Counted from the stretch's first letter, positions 23,018 through 30,795 are shown. The stretch is DNA of 39,925 nucleotides from a bacterium (GCA_022616075.1 JAKEFK010000061.1:1-39925); one strand, 5' to 3'. Notes: generated from the sequence alone by a model not told the origin. Numbers and translations: made by a program.

Positions 23018-23604
23018 AACAATTTCAATATTGTCTGATTAGTGATAGAACGCTTTACGATCAACCGCTTCCGGAAGTTGCAGCGGAATCGGAGAAAGCT
23101 GGAGTACACTGTTTTTTGTTGCGTGAAAAGGATCTTTCCGCGCGGGAATTACTTTTCCTGGCACGGGAGCTCAGGCCATTGCTTCATAGGACGCGTATGA
23201 TTGTTCATGGAAGTCTGGAAGTTGCGCTCGCCAGTAATGCGGATGGAGTGCATTTGCAGAAAGATAACATTCCAATCAGCGCCGTTCGTTCAAGATATCG
23301 GCATCTGGCTATCGGTTATTCCGCGCACTCGTTTGATGAGATGAAGAAAGCGGAAGGGGAAGGCGCCGATTACGTTTTTATCAGTCCTGTGTTTGAACCG
23401 CTTTCAAAGCAGTCCAGCCTTGCGCCCCTTGGACTCTCCGTCCTGACTGCCTGGAACAGCCGGATGGGGATCCCGGTCTTTGCACTAGGTGGAGTTTCTT
23501 CCAGGAACTTATTTGAATTAAGAGCGGCAGGCTGCGCGGGCGCAGCCGGAATCAGCCTGTTTGTGCAGAAACGAATGTTTACTTCCTCCGGGATGGTGAT
23601 CTGA
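23014..23604 (+). CDS. ThiE/TenI-family thiamine phosphate synthase-like protein
   Basis: The 196-residue product is a ThiE/TenI TIM barrel. It has FLLREKDLSARELL (diphosphate-binding Arg), VHGSLEVALASNADGVHL, IGYSAHSFDEMKKAEGEGADYVFISPVFEP and the phosphate-binding VFALGGVSSRNLFELRAAGC. ThiE couples the thiazole and pyrimidine precursors of thiamine; TenI is a related thiazole tautomerase, and the sequence alone does not decide between them. No other thiamine gene is nearby. The start ATG 23014 overlaps the small membrane protein gene by four bases; the longer ORF is not used. The stop overlaps the MscS gene start by one base. Confidence 0.85.
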   Translation: MKQFQYCLISDRTLYDQPLPEVAAESEKAGVHCFLLREKDLSARELLFLARELRPLLHRTRMIVHGSLEVALASNADGVHLQKDNIPISAVRSRYRHLAIGYSAHSFDEMKKAEGEGADYVFISPVFEPLSKQSSLAPLGLSVLTAWNSRMGIPVFALGGVSSRNLFELRAAGCAGAAGISLFVQKRMFTSSGMVI

Positions 23605-25121
23605 TGTTTGAAGGTATGCAGGAACAGACCAAGATCGGAATCATTGTCTTTGCCGGGATGATCGCCGTCTTTTTGATCGTGTTGCGATTGATACGTCATA
23701 GCGTGGTTCTCCGGGAGAAGGTGAAGGGTCCGCTCCTGATGATATTCGCCCTCCTGATTCTCTACAACATCTTTTACATGCTAAACGTGAAATTCCCGCC
23801 GATGGTCCAACCCTACTATTTCGCGGTTCTCTATCTCACAGTGGCCGTCCTATTAATCCGGATTATCGTTCTGTTTTTGTTCGACATTTTCCTGGTTCGA
23901 ACCAGAAGATATCGGGCTCCGCAATTGTTGAAGGAGATTTCGGCGGTTGTACTTTTTGGTATTGTTCTGGTGATCATTATTCAAAACACACTGAAAATTC
24001 AAGTCACAACGCTGCTCGCAACTTCTGCTTTGATCACTGTTGTTCTTGGTCTCGCTTTGCAGGAAACACTCGGCAATCTGTTTGCCGGATTGGCTCTGCA
24101 ATTGGATCAGCCTTACCGCCAGGGTGATTGGATACGCGTATCCGATATTTTCGGACGGGTGGAGGAAGTAACCTGGAGAGCGACAAAGCTAAAAACAATT
24201 AACAATGACTACATCATTGTTCCTAACGGTCAAATTGCGAAGGAGCTGGTCGTTAATCACAGTTTTCCTGAAGTCCCTCACGCAACGCGCGTAAACTTTT
24301 CAGTGAACTACAACACTTCACCGAATCGGGTTACTAGAGTTGTACAACAGGCGCTGGCACACGTTGACAACATTATTATGGAGCCCCTGCCTGAAGTTCG
24401 CCTGCACAATTTTGCTGATTTTTCCATCACTTATGAAATTAAATTCTTTATCAGAGATTTTGGTTTGCTCGAGCCAACTCTTGCCGGAGTCAGGAAGGCC
24501 CTCTGGTACCATTTGCGAAGAGATGGCATAGAGATCCCATTCCCGATTAGAAATATCTACCTTCATGATCGCGTTGAAACCGAACAGGCGCGCGAGAAAA
24601 CTCTGAAACATCTCGCTGATACACTTGGCAGAGTTTATCTGTTTGCCTCGTTGGATGATGAAGAAAGACATATGATCGCGGAAAAACTGGTGGAACAGCG
24701 CTACGCTCAGGATGAAATTATTATCCGGGAAGGGGAACAGGATGAATCCTTTTTTATTATCGAGTGGGGAACGGTTGAAGTTTATTTGCTCTCAGCGCAC
24801 GGAAACCGCAAGATCTTGACGACGCTGGCAGCGGGAGATTTTTTTGGGGAAATTGCTCTTCTAACCGGGCAGAAACGAACCGCCAACGTGCGCGCTCTAA
24901 CTGATGTTCGTGCCCATAGACTTGATAAAGATAGTTTCAAAGAGATTTTGGAAAGCAAACCGGATATTCTGGATGAAATTGGTTCGGTGTTGTGTAGAAG
25001 AAAGGATCAACTGGACATGTTGATTGCGGAAAGCAGTGGCCCACATGAAGAAGATTCGATCAATATTCAGGATGCGAAATTGCGTATCCTGAGCCGCATC
25101 CGCAGCTACTTTGGATTGTGA
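23604..25121 (+). CDS. MscS-type mechanosensitive channel fused to a cyclic-nucleotide-binding domain
   Basis: The 505-residue product has about five membrane segments (about residues 10-165), ending in the MscS pore helix ALQETLGNLFAGLALQL. The MscS beta domain follows (RQGDWIRVSDIFGRVEEVTW, NDYIIVPNGQIA). A cNMP-binding domain fills about residues 345-470, with the phosphate-binding cassette GDFFGEIALLTGQKRTANVRA. This architecture matches bacterial cyclic-nucleotide-gated MscS-like channels (bCNG type). In characterised members mechanical gating is weak and cAMP/cGMP may gate the pore; the ligand here is inferred. A short C-terminal tail follows the cNMP domain. It is coupled to the ThiE/TenI-like gene by a TGATG overlap. 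Confidence 0.92.
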   Translation: MFEGMQEQTKIGIIVFAGMIAVFLIVLRLIRHSVVLREKVKGPLLMIFALLILYNIFYMLNVKFPPMVQPYYFAVLYLTVAVLLIRIIVLFLFDIFLVRTRRYRAPQLLKEISAVVLFGIVLVIIIQNTLKIQVTTLLATSALITVVLGLALQETLGNLFAGLALQLDQPYRQGDWIRVSDIFGRVEEVTWRATKLKTINNDYIIVPNGQIAKELVVNHSFPEVPHATRVNFSVNYNTSPNRVTRVVQQALAHVDNIIMEPLPEVRLHNFADFSITYEIKFFIRDFGLLEPTLAGVRKALWYHLRRDGIEIPFPIRNIYLHDRVETEQAREKTLKHLADTLGRVYLFASLDDEERHMIAEKLVEQRYAQDEIIIREGEQDESFFIIEWGTVEVYLLSAHGNRKILTTLAAGDFFGEIALLTGQKRTANVRALTDVRAHRLDKDSFKEILESKPDILDEIGSVLCRRKDQLDMLIAESSGPHEEDSINIQDAKLRILSRIRSYFGL

Positions 25122-25126
25122 AAATC

Positions 25127-25209
25127 TCAACCGCCAAGTCGCCAAGAACGCCAAGGTAAAAGTGAATCTGGTTATTCGTTTTGGCGTTTTGGCGTCTTGG
25201 CGGTTAAAT
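25127..25209. repeat. Inverted tandem-unit element (cgccaag type) at a convergent junction
   Basis: The left arm has AACCGCCAAG (25129-25138) and two more cgccaag-type units. The right arm has ttggcg units ending CTTGGCGGTT (25196-25205), an exact inverse of the outer ten bases. It sits between the ends of the MscS gene (plus) and the 25172-25513 gene (minus) and may terminate both. The right arm is coding: it gives the C-terminus of the minus-strand gene. Confidence 0.85.
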
Positions 25210-25513
25210 CCAGATAACTTTGGTACAACTCCCTTGCCAGTTGAAGGGGCATGCGTTGAAAAACGATTGAATTCAACGACCGTATTTCCTCGCGAGTCTT
25301 TCGAGAAAGCTCCCGTATTTGTCCGACCGCGTTCTTTACCATTTCCTGTTGTTGCTCGGTGTTAGCGGCCAGATAAGCCTTTTGCAACTCTGCAAGCGCG
25401 CCGAGTTTGTCTTCTTCTTCTTTCCGAAGATACGCAAGACGCTCGTGAATCCGCAGGAATTCATCCAGGGGCATGTGTTTGTCGATTTCAGCTTCGATTC
25501 CGGCGAGTGTCAT
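25172..25513 (-). CDS. Small coiled-coil protein of unknown function
   Basis: The 113-residue product is largely helical, with long charged stretches (RIHERLAYLRKEEEDKLGAL, QQEMVKNAVGQIRELSRK) and no signal peptide or membrane segment. No family was recognised. The start MTLAGIEAEIDKHMP lacks a clear ribosome binding site. The last residues, LTAKTPKRQNE, are encoded by the right arm of the repeat element, so the native C-terminus was probably altered when the element arrived. It lies downstream of the FecR/DUF6600 gene on the same strand, 141 bases away. Confidence 0.6.
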   Translation of the reverse strand: MTLAGIEAEIDKHMPLDEFLRIHERLAYLRKEEEDKLGALAELQKAYLAANTEQQQEMVKNAVGQIRELSRKTREEIRSLNSIVFQRMPLQLARELYQSYLDLTAKTPKRQNE

Positions 25514-25530
25514 GGGTGTATTTTATATTC

Positions 25531-25565
25531 GATCACGATTACGAGCACGATCACGATCCACGATT
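25531..25565. repeat. Solo repeat arm (cacgatt / gatcacgatt units)
   Basis: The segment gatcacgattacg followed by further acgat units is close to the right arm of the large inverted repeat at 12136-12160, including the terminal ccacgatt. No inverted partner is nearby. Confidence 0.6.
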
Positions 25566-25578
25566 GAGCGAGGAGGAT

Positions 25579-25605
25579 GCCTGCAGGTGGGGGGAACCTG
25601 CAGGC
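25579..25605. repeat. Perfect hairpin with G-rich loop
   Basis: GCCTGCAGGT (25579-25588) and ACCTGCAGGC (25596-25605) are perfect inverted repeats around a seven-base G-rich loop, downstream of the FecR/DUF6600 gene. It could be a terminator, though no U tract follows on the minus strand, or another repeat family. Confidence 0.6.
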
Positions 25606-25654
25606 ACTCACGGGGAGAGACAACGGAACATTTGTCCCGTGTATAAAATGCTAT

Positions 25655-27646
25655 TCAGGGTTTCTGCTTCTTGTTATTGTTGTGGTTGCTATTGTTGTTC
25701 CTGTTTGAATTGCCTGAAGGTTTGTACCGGTCAGATTGACGCGAGCGGTTGGAATAATCAGGCCTTTTTGTTTCAGGTGCTTTGTATTCGCGTCGCGGCG
25801 CTTCGTAGTTTCTGGGAGAAGGTGAGTTATAGTTCCTTTGCGTTGGCGGCTCGTAGTTTCTTGGTGATGTCGGCGCGTAGCTTCTTGGCGCAGAATTATG
25901 CGTTTCACCACGGTTCTTATGATCAAACCGTTCGAAATACTTTTTTGCCTCATCACGATATCGGGGGTTCACTTCCTTCTGCCGTTCGTAGGATCTCTGA
26001 TAAGTTTCCGGTTTGCGCGACCAGGGACTAATTTTTGACTGCGAGGAACCAAAGTCACGGTCATTGGAGCGGTTCTTATCTTTGTAATACGGGTTTAGAT
26101 AAGGAGTATAGTGCTTCTTCGTGGTTTGATTTCGTTGAAACTGGAAGTCTCGATTTGAACTTTTTCCGCGATTCCAATCCTGGTTCGGCTTGTCCTCTTT
26201 CGGCTTGGAGGATGGCTTGGGCGGCTGAATTCTCGCCGGGTCCTTCAACTTTTCAACCGCACGTTCGTCACCGCGTCCTTTGTTGTTACGAATGGTCGGT
26301 CCCTTATCTCCCTTCGAACCGCGTTCGAACTGTTCTTCACGGTGTTTGATTCCTAAAGGACTTTCAATATCCCTCCGGAGTTCTTTAATAACCCGCTTAT
26401 CATTTACGAAGCCTTTCACTGCGGGCGTCTTTGGAATGACGTAAGAAACGAGCTCTTTCCTTGGAGAAGAGGAAAGCTTTTCTTTTTCGATCCTGATGTT
26501 GCGAACACTGGAGGCATCCAGAACAGCTTTCTTCACGTTGCTTAAACCAAGATCGTTCTTTTTCACAAACGTCCAGGAGTTTGATGCATCAAGCGTTTTT
26601 TGCTTCTGAATAGAAGGATAACGGTAATAATTGTTGTGATAGTTGTAATAGTTGTGATAGTAAATCGGATAGTTGTAATAGTTCAGCGGGCACCAACCGA
26701 TGTAATCGCCGTAGGAGTACCAGGAAACCCAGGAAGGCGCAAACACATTTCCGGGAATCCAGTACCATCCGAAATCAAGGGACCATCCCCATCTACCGTA
26801 ATGATACGGAGCCCATCCCCATGGTTCGTTCGAGATCCAAAACCATCCGGCGTTCCCGTAACTCCACCGGCCATCGTAGTAGGGGCGCCATCCATAATCC
26901 ACGTGAGGAACCCAAACGTATCCATAGGATCCGGAATTGCGCCAGTCACCGTAACCGCCGAGATCGTAAGAGTCGTAGTAAATGTCCTCATCCACATAAT
27001 CGTCGTAGTTCCCGCCGCCCAGGTCGCCATCTGCGTAATATTCCATTCGCGATTCATTCCATTCGTCCAATTCATCCGTGCTTCCACGAAAAGTTTCTGG
27101 CTCTTCGGGTTCTCTGCCCGGATCGATATAGGTTCGTTCTCCCGAATTAACCAGCACACGTTGGCCGTTTGCTTTCACCTCAGCCTGACCTTCGATCGTT
27201 GTTACACGAATGGCCCCCTCATCGCCAAGATCTACACGGATGTTTCCTTCATCAAGGAGGTAAACCTCTGCGTCGCCTGCTCGCAACACCAACTCATCTC
27301 GAAATCTGTCAATGAGGTGGGAGTCTAGAAATACGGTTCCCTGGAGAAGTTGAATCGTCATGGGGGAGTAAGTGGATTCCAATCGAACACTGCTGTAGTC
27401 ACCAATTCGAACTGTAATACCGTTCCGGAAGGATAGTTCAGCGCGACCATCTTGCGTTTGGATTTCATCCCTGTCCATCAACGGAGTATTTACCGTGGCA
27501 TCGGTCGGTCGCTGTCCATCGGAAGGATAGATGCTGACATCCCCTTCCACACTTCGCAGGCGGACATACCGGTCAGCCGCAAAGGAGATAGTTGTTAGAA
27601 AGGCTACAATTGCGATTGTTAAGATGACTGCTTTCCCCATTTTCAT
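25655..27646 (-). CDS. Secreted FecR-domain / DUF6600 Tyr-Trp-rich protein
   Basis: The 663-residue product has a signal peptide (MKMGKAVILTIAIVAFLTTI.., cleavage near SFA-AD). A FecR-like beta domain follows (about residues 25-165, RLRSVEGDVSIYPS, DEIQTQDGRAELSFRNG). A DUF6600 region at about 230-330 has Tyr/Trp/Gly-rich repeats such as YGYVWVPHVDYGWRPYYDGRW and EPWGWAPYHYGRWGW, trimmed here by one or more residues. The long C-terminal tail (about 400-663) is rich in Arg, Asn, Tyr, Pro and Lys with NYEPP/NYNSP/NYEAP repeats, ending in an Asn/Lys run. FecR here is probably a structural export module, not a FecI regulator, since no sigma gene is adjacent. I place the start at 27646, after ggaggag. 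Confidence 0.85.
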   Translation of the reverse strand: MKMGKAVILTIAIVAFLTTISFAADRYVRLRSVEGDVSIYPSDGQRPTDATVNTPLMDRDEIQTQDGRAELSFRNGITVRIGDYSSVRLESTYSPMTIQLLQGTVFLDSHLIDRFRDELVLRAGDAEVYLLDEGNIRVDLGDEGAIRVTTIEGQAEVKANGQRVLVNSGERTYIDPGREPEEPETFRGSTDELDEWNESRMEYYADGDLGGGNYDDYVDEDIYYDSYDLGGYGDWRNSGSYGYVWVPHVDYGWRPYYDGRWSYGNAGWFWISNEPWGWAPYHYGRWGWSLDFGWYWIPGNVFAPSWVSWYSYGDYIGWCPLNYYNYPIYYHNYYNYHNNYYRYPSIQKQKTLDASNSWTFVKKNDLGLSNVKKAVLDASSVRNIRIEKEKLSSSPRKELVSYVIPKTPAVKGFVNDKRVIKELRRDIESPLGIKHREEQFERGSKGDKGPTIRNNKGRGDERAVEKLKDPARIQPPKPSSKPKEDKPNQDWNRGKSSNRDFQFQRNQTTKKHYTPYLNPYYKDKNRSNDRDFGSSQSKISPWSRKPETYQRSYERQKEVNPRYRDEAKKYFERFDHKNRGETHNSAPRSYAPTSPRNYEPPTQRNYNSPSPRNYEAPRREYKAPETKRPDYSNRSRQSDRYKPSGNSNRNNNSNHNNNKKQKP

Positions 27647-27705
27647 AAACTCCTCCAGAACACACGTTTCATCTGATCTGCAGCGGAGCAAACGTTATGC
27701 CACGT

Positions 27706-27733
27706 TTAGCCTCGAGGAGCTCCTCGAGGCTAA
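27706..27733. promoter_or_regulatory. 28-base perfect palindrome upstream of the FecR/DUF6600 gene
   Basis: The half-site TTAGCCTCGAGGAG (27706-27719) is followed directly by its exact inverse (27720-27733), with no spacer. It lies about 60 bases before the start of the FecR/DUF6600 gene and 85 bases after ccmD. It could be an operator for a dimeric regulator, a terminator stem or a cruciform-forming site; no T tract flanks it. Confidence 0.7.
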
Positions 27734-27817
27734 GAGAAATCCGCTCGATTGTCCGCAATTCACCACTTTTTCTGTCCATTTTTAACGACAAATGTCACTC
27801 GCAAAAGTAACCAGCGG

Positions 27818-27961
27818 CTAGTGACCAGTGACTTGACGCTCGAGCTGTTTTTGAAGGGCCTCAACCTCTTTTTGCAATTGACGTTGGCGGGAGCTGAGCG
27901 AAAAGAGATAAACGAAAAGCACCAGCCAGATTGCAATGTATGCGGCCATAAGATAATTCAT
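27818..27961 (-). CDS. ccmD: Heme exporter accessory protein CcmD-like
   Basis: The 47-residue product has one membrane segment (MNYLMAAYIAIWLVLFVYLF) and then a charged helix (RQRQLQKEVEALQKQLE), the usual layout of CcmD. CcmD stabilises CcmE binding to CcmABC and helps release holo-CcmE. I place the start at 27961, overlapping the ccmC stop by four bases (ATGA); a longer reading frame from 28093 runs inside ccmC and is not used. Length and position, last gene after ccmC, support the call more than sequence identity, since CcmD is poorly conserved. Confidence 0.75.
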   Translation of the reverse strand: MNYLMAAYIAIWLVLFVYLFSLSSRQRQLQKEVEALQKQLERQVTGH

Positions 27962-28638
27962 GCTTGTTTCTCCATGAGTTTTTCGCGTGCCACCTGTACC
28001 CTCTCGCGCAGAGACTCCAGATTCATTCTCATTCGAAGAAGGACAAAATAAAGCAACAACATGACACCAAAACAAACGAGCACTGCTGTCCACATTCTGG
28101 GGTCAAGATTTACCTTTTCAGGCGTGATGACCTTCGGATGGATCGTTCTCCACCAGTGAATCGACATCCAGACGATCGGTACATCTACGAATCCTACGAT
28201 CCCGTAAACCGCAGCGTAAGTTCGGACCGCCGGATGGTCGCTCAGCGAATAGCGAAACAGTAGGTAAGCAACATAGATGAGGAACAGCACGAAAGTGCTT
28301 GTTAACCGTGGATCCCACGTCCACCAGGCTCCCCAGACCGGTTTTGCCCAGATCGGTCCTGTGATCAATACGATCGTGAAGTAAAAGACGCCAAGCTCCA
28401 CACCGGCGTGTGAAAGGTGATCGTATTTAAGGTCTTTTTTCCAAAGGTACATCACTGCTCCCGCAAAAACGATCACAAAAGAAAGTAAACCGGTCCATGC
28501 GCTTGCAACATGAAAATAGAAAATTCGTTGCACCACACCCATCACTTTTTCTTCCGGGGCATAGACAAACGCAAAGTAGAGAGCCACCGGCATGAGTATT
28601 CCTACCAGAATCAAAAGGACTTGATCAATTTTTTTCAT
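27958..28638 (-). CDS. ccmC: Heme transport protein CcmC
   Basis: The 226-residue product has six membrane segments and the tryptophan-rich heme-handling motif WGAWWTWDPRLTS (WWD domain), with conserved His residues in FYFHVASAWTG and DHLSHAGVELG. CcmC binds heme in the periplasmic face and loads it onto CcmE. I place the start at ATG 28638 (MKKIDQVLLILVGIL), two bases after the ccmB stop; the longer ORF overlaps ccmB. C-terminal charged residues follow the last segment. Confidence 0.95.
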   Translation of the reverse strand: MKKIDQVLLILVGILMPVALYFAFVYAPEEKVMGVVQRIFYFHVASAWTGLLSFVIVFAGAVMYLWKKDLKYDHLSHAGVELGVFYFTIVLITGPIWAKPVWGAWWTWDPRLTSTFVLFLIYVAYLLFRYSLSDHPAVRTYAAVYGIVGFVDVPIVWMSIHWWRTIHPKVITPEKVNLDPRMWTAVLVCFGVMLLLYFVLLRMRMNLESLRERVQVAREKLMEKQA

Positions 28639-28640
28639 AG

Positions 28641-29312
28641 TTAAGTCTCTTCTACAATCCAGAAATAACACCAGTAAGATAGGAAAACGAAAATCACATT
28701 GAAAGCTCCCAGCATCTTCAACCAGAAAAAGAATTGTTGCATCTTCAGTCCGTTTATAAGAATGATCGATGATTTTACCGCCATCACAAGGAGTGGCAAC
28801 AGGATCGGAAAGAGTATTACAGAAAGAATGATTTCCCGGTTCTTCAGCCCGAGAGACATAGTAGAAAAGAGAACTCCTAGCGAACAATAGCCGAATGACG
28901 TCAAGACGATAACCAGAACCAGCCAGAGTGTATTGATGGTAAATGGGATGTTAAATAGGAAATGAAACACGGGAAGCAGGATGATTTCAAGACAAATCAA
29001 AAAAGTGGACGCAGCGAGCATTTTTCCCAGAAACAAATGCCCGGGAGTTGCCGGCGAAATCAGGATGGCTGATAGTGTGCTCTCCTCTTTTTCTGCCTGG
29101 AGGATGTGATTCAAAAAAAGCAATCCGGAAAAAAGAAATGAAATCCACAGGACTCCCGGTGCATGAACCGGTGTGAGTTCACCTGCGTTCGACAATGCAA
29201 AATTGCCAACAACGATTACCAGCAAGCCGAAAAACAGAGTTGTGATAAAGATCTGCTTGCTGCGATATTCAATCAGCAAATCTTTACGGATCAACGAGAA
29301 TATGATCGACAT
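28641..29312 (-). CDS. ccmB: Heme ABC exporter permease CcmB
   Basis: The 223-residue product has about six membrane segments and the CcmB features IRKDLLIEYRSKQ at the N-terminus, LFLNHILQAEKEESTL and an LISPATPGHLFLGK segment. With CcmA it forms the ATPase complex needed to release holo-CcmE from CcmC. It follows ccmA after seven bases and precedes ccmC by two bases. The start ATG at 29312 (MSIIFSLIRKDLL) matches family length (about 220 residues). Confidence 0.93.
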   Translation of the reverse strand: MSIIFSLIRKDLLIEYRSKQIFITTLFFGLLVIVVGNFALSNAGELTPVHAPGVLWISFLFSGLLFLNHILQAEKEESTLSAILISPATPGHLFLGKMLAASTFLICLEIILLPVFHFLFNIPFTINTLWLVLVIVLTSFGYCSLGVLFSTMSLGLKNREIILSVILFPILLPLLVMAVKSSIILINGLKMQQFFFWLKMLGAFNVIFVFLSYWCYFWIVEET

Positions 29313-29319
29313 GTCCTTC

Positions 29320-30045
29320 TTATAAAATGCTTGCGCTATAAAACTCTCTGATGTCTCCGCTAATTTCCTCTTTACTTCCGAAGAATGCCTGCCTGCCGCC
29401 TTTCAATATCAGAAGCTTGTCACAAAGTTCAAAACCTTGCTCCAGCTCATGAGTCGTCAAGACCACTGTTGTTTTATTCTTCAGCTGCAGTATTTTTTCT
29501 CGAAGCATGGCGGACGCCAGTTGATCCAGTCCGGTAAACGGCTCATCCAGAAAAACGAGTTCAGGGTTATGCAAGAGGGCGCGCGCGAGTGACAGCTTTT
29601 GTTTCATTCCACGCGAAAAAGTTTCCACAAGTTGTTCCCCAAACTCCGATAGCTGGTAATTGTTTAGCATGGCAGGAATATCAATCGGGATTCCGTAAAG
29701 AGCCGCATAAAACAGAAGATTTTCTCTCGCAGAAAACTTCATGTAAAGAAAAGATTCGTGGCCCAGATAACCCAGTTTTTTTCTCAAGTCGTAGTTCTTT
29801 TTCAGGGAATGACCAAAGATTTCCATTTTTCCTTGATAGGGCAAGAGACCAGCCAGACATTTGAGAAGTGTACTCTTACCTGCGCCGTTCGGGCCAATCA
29901 GAAGCAGTATCTCACCGGGAAAGAGCTGAAACTGAATGTTGCGAAGTATGCTGGTGTAACCGGTTTTAAAGCCTAAATCCGTGACGGAGAGCGCCGGTTC
30001 AGGCGCGATTCCCGGTCTGTTGTTTGGAATGTTTGTCGTTTGCAT
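29320..30045 (-). CDS. ccmA: Cytochrome c biogenesis ATP-binding protein CcmA
   Basis: The product of about 241 residues is an ABC ATPase. It has Walker A GPNGAGKST, a degenerate signature FSRGMKQKLSLARALL (the LSGGQ Ser is in FSRGM), Walker B LVFLDEPFTGLD and the switch His in TTHELEQG. A heme-exporter role is given by its place between ccmI-like and ccmB. The ATG at 30045 (GTG at 30048 also possible) lies about 47 bases inside the end of the ccmI-like gene, an unusually long overlap. No better start appears before the first strand (LSVTDLGFKTG), so the overlap is probably real. The ribosome binding site is weak. Confidence 0.9.
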   Translation of the reverse strand: MQTTNIPNNRPGIAPEPALSVTDLGFKTGYTSILRNIQFQLFPGEILLLIGPNGAGKSTLLKCLAGLLPYQGKMEIFGHSLKKNYDLRKKLGYLGHESFLYMKFSARENLLFYAALYGIPIDIPAMLNNYQLSEFGEQLVETFSRGMKQKLSLARALLHNPELVFLDEPFTGLDQLASAMLREKILQLKNKTTVVLTTHELEQGFELCDKLLILKGGRQAFFGSKEEISGDIREFYSASIL

Positions 30046-30334
30046 CACGATCCGGTTGATTTTCCGTGGAATCCAGTTTTTTCATCACTTCCACAGCTTG
30101 TTTCGTCAGGCTTTCTTTCAAATGACTGTAGTCGTCCAGGCTGACCTTTTGCATTTTGAAATCATATTCAAGATCCCGCATCGCCTCCAGTATTTCATTT
30201 TTTCGAAGAATGAGGTTTTCTTTTTCAGTTCCGGCATATTCCAGGCGTTTTTTCCGATAGGACTCTTCCCAGAATGGCAAAAGAATGTAAATGGCGAAGA
30301 AGGCAGCAACCAGAATAAACGCTGCCAGAATCAT
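29999..30334 (-). CDS. Short CcmI-like membrane protein
   Basis: The 111-residue product has one membrane segment (about residues 2-21). A region follows with ILRKNEILEAMRDLEYDFKM and SLDDYSHLKESL, matching the conserved N-terminal part of CcmI/CycH (read as lLRELExDyxxGkl..dY). CcmI chaperones apocytochrome c to CcmF/H, usually through TPRs. This protein lacks the TPR part and ends in a short polar tail, so apocytochrome recognition may depend on another protein. It overlaps ccmH by four bases and ccmA by about 47. Confidence 0.75.
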   Translation of the reverse strand: MILAAFILVAAFFAIYILLPFWEESYRKKRLEYAGTEKENLILRKNEILEAMRDLEYDFKMQKVSLDDYSHLKESLTKQAVEVMKKLDSTENQPDRDANDKHSKQQTGNRA

Positions 30335-30795
30335 TTTCGCTCTTCTAGCTCTTTTTTGAGAAGGTCCCTGTAGTGCGAATCATCATCCTCCACGTAATTT
30401 GACGCGTTTTCAGCCGCGGAAGATGGAAGGGTTCTTTGTTTTTTGAGATAGGTAAACAGAAGCGCTCCGCCGAGGAAAAATGCAAAGAAGGGAATTGCCC
30501 ATGCTGTGAGATTAAAGCCGGATTTCGGGGGCGCAGCTAAAACAGTTTGTCCGTATTTAGCGATGTAACTCTGCAGGATCTGATCTTCAGACTGGCCACT
30601 GTCTATCATTTTTTGTATGTCAATTTTGATTTGATCCGCAACGCTACATCCGCATGCGCTTACGACGAGATGGGGGCAAGTGCCGCAGTAGCAGCTGAGT
30701 TTGCTCGCGACATTTTCCATTCGCGCTTTGTCGCCTGCCCAAACAAATCCGGAGACCAAGCAGAATCCGGCAAAGGTAAAAGCAAGGAGCTTCAA
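30331..30795 (-). CDS. ccmH: Cytochrome c maturation thioreductase CcmH, variant Cys motif
   Basis: The 154-residue product has a signal peptide (cleavage about residue 20) and the CcmH domain KLSCYCGTCPHLVVSACGCS. After QILQSYIAKYGQTVLAAPPK comes one membrane segment (about 96-115) and a charged tail. Classic CcmH has LRCxxC; here Cys 35, 37, 40, 48 and 50 give CxCxxC plus CxC. The CxxC pair (37 and 40) could serve the same role of reducing apocytochrome, while the extra cysteines might bind metal or form a relay (inference). It overlaps ccmF and the ccmI-like gene by four bases each. Confidence 0.88.
   Translation of the reverse strand: MKLLAFTFAGFCLVSGFVWAGDKARMENVASKLSCYCGTCPHLVVSACGCSVADQIKIDIQKMIDSGQSEDQILQSYIAKYGQTVLAAPPKSGFNLTAWAIPFFAFFLGGALLFTYLKKQRTLPSSAAENASNYVEDDDSHYRDLLKKELEERK

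Noticed and set aside
25579-25605. Intrinsic terminator for the FecR/DUF6600 gene
   Set aside because: The stem is perfect, but no U tract follows on the minus strand, so I list it only as a hairpin repeat.
26600-27328. 242-codon plus-strand open frame opposite the FecR/DUF6600 gene
   Set aside because: Its Val/Ile-rich and repetitive composition mirrors the Tyr/Trp/Asn-rich gene on the other strand; no ribosome binding site or family match.
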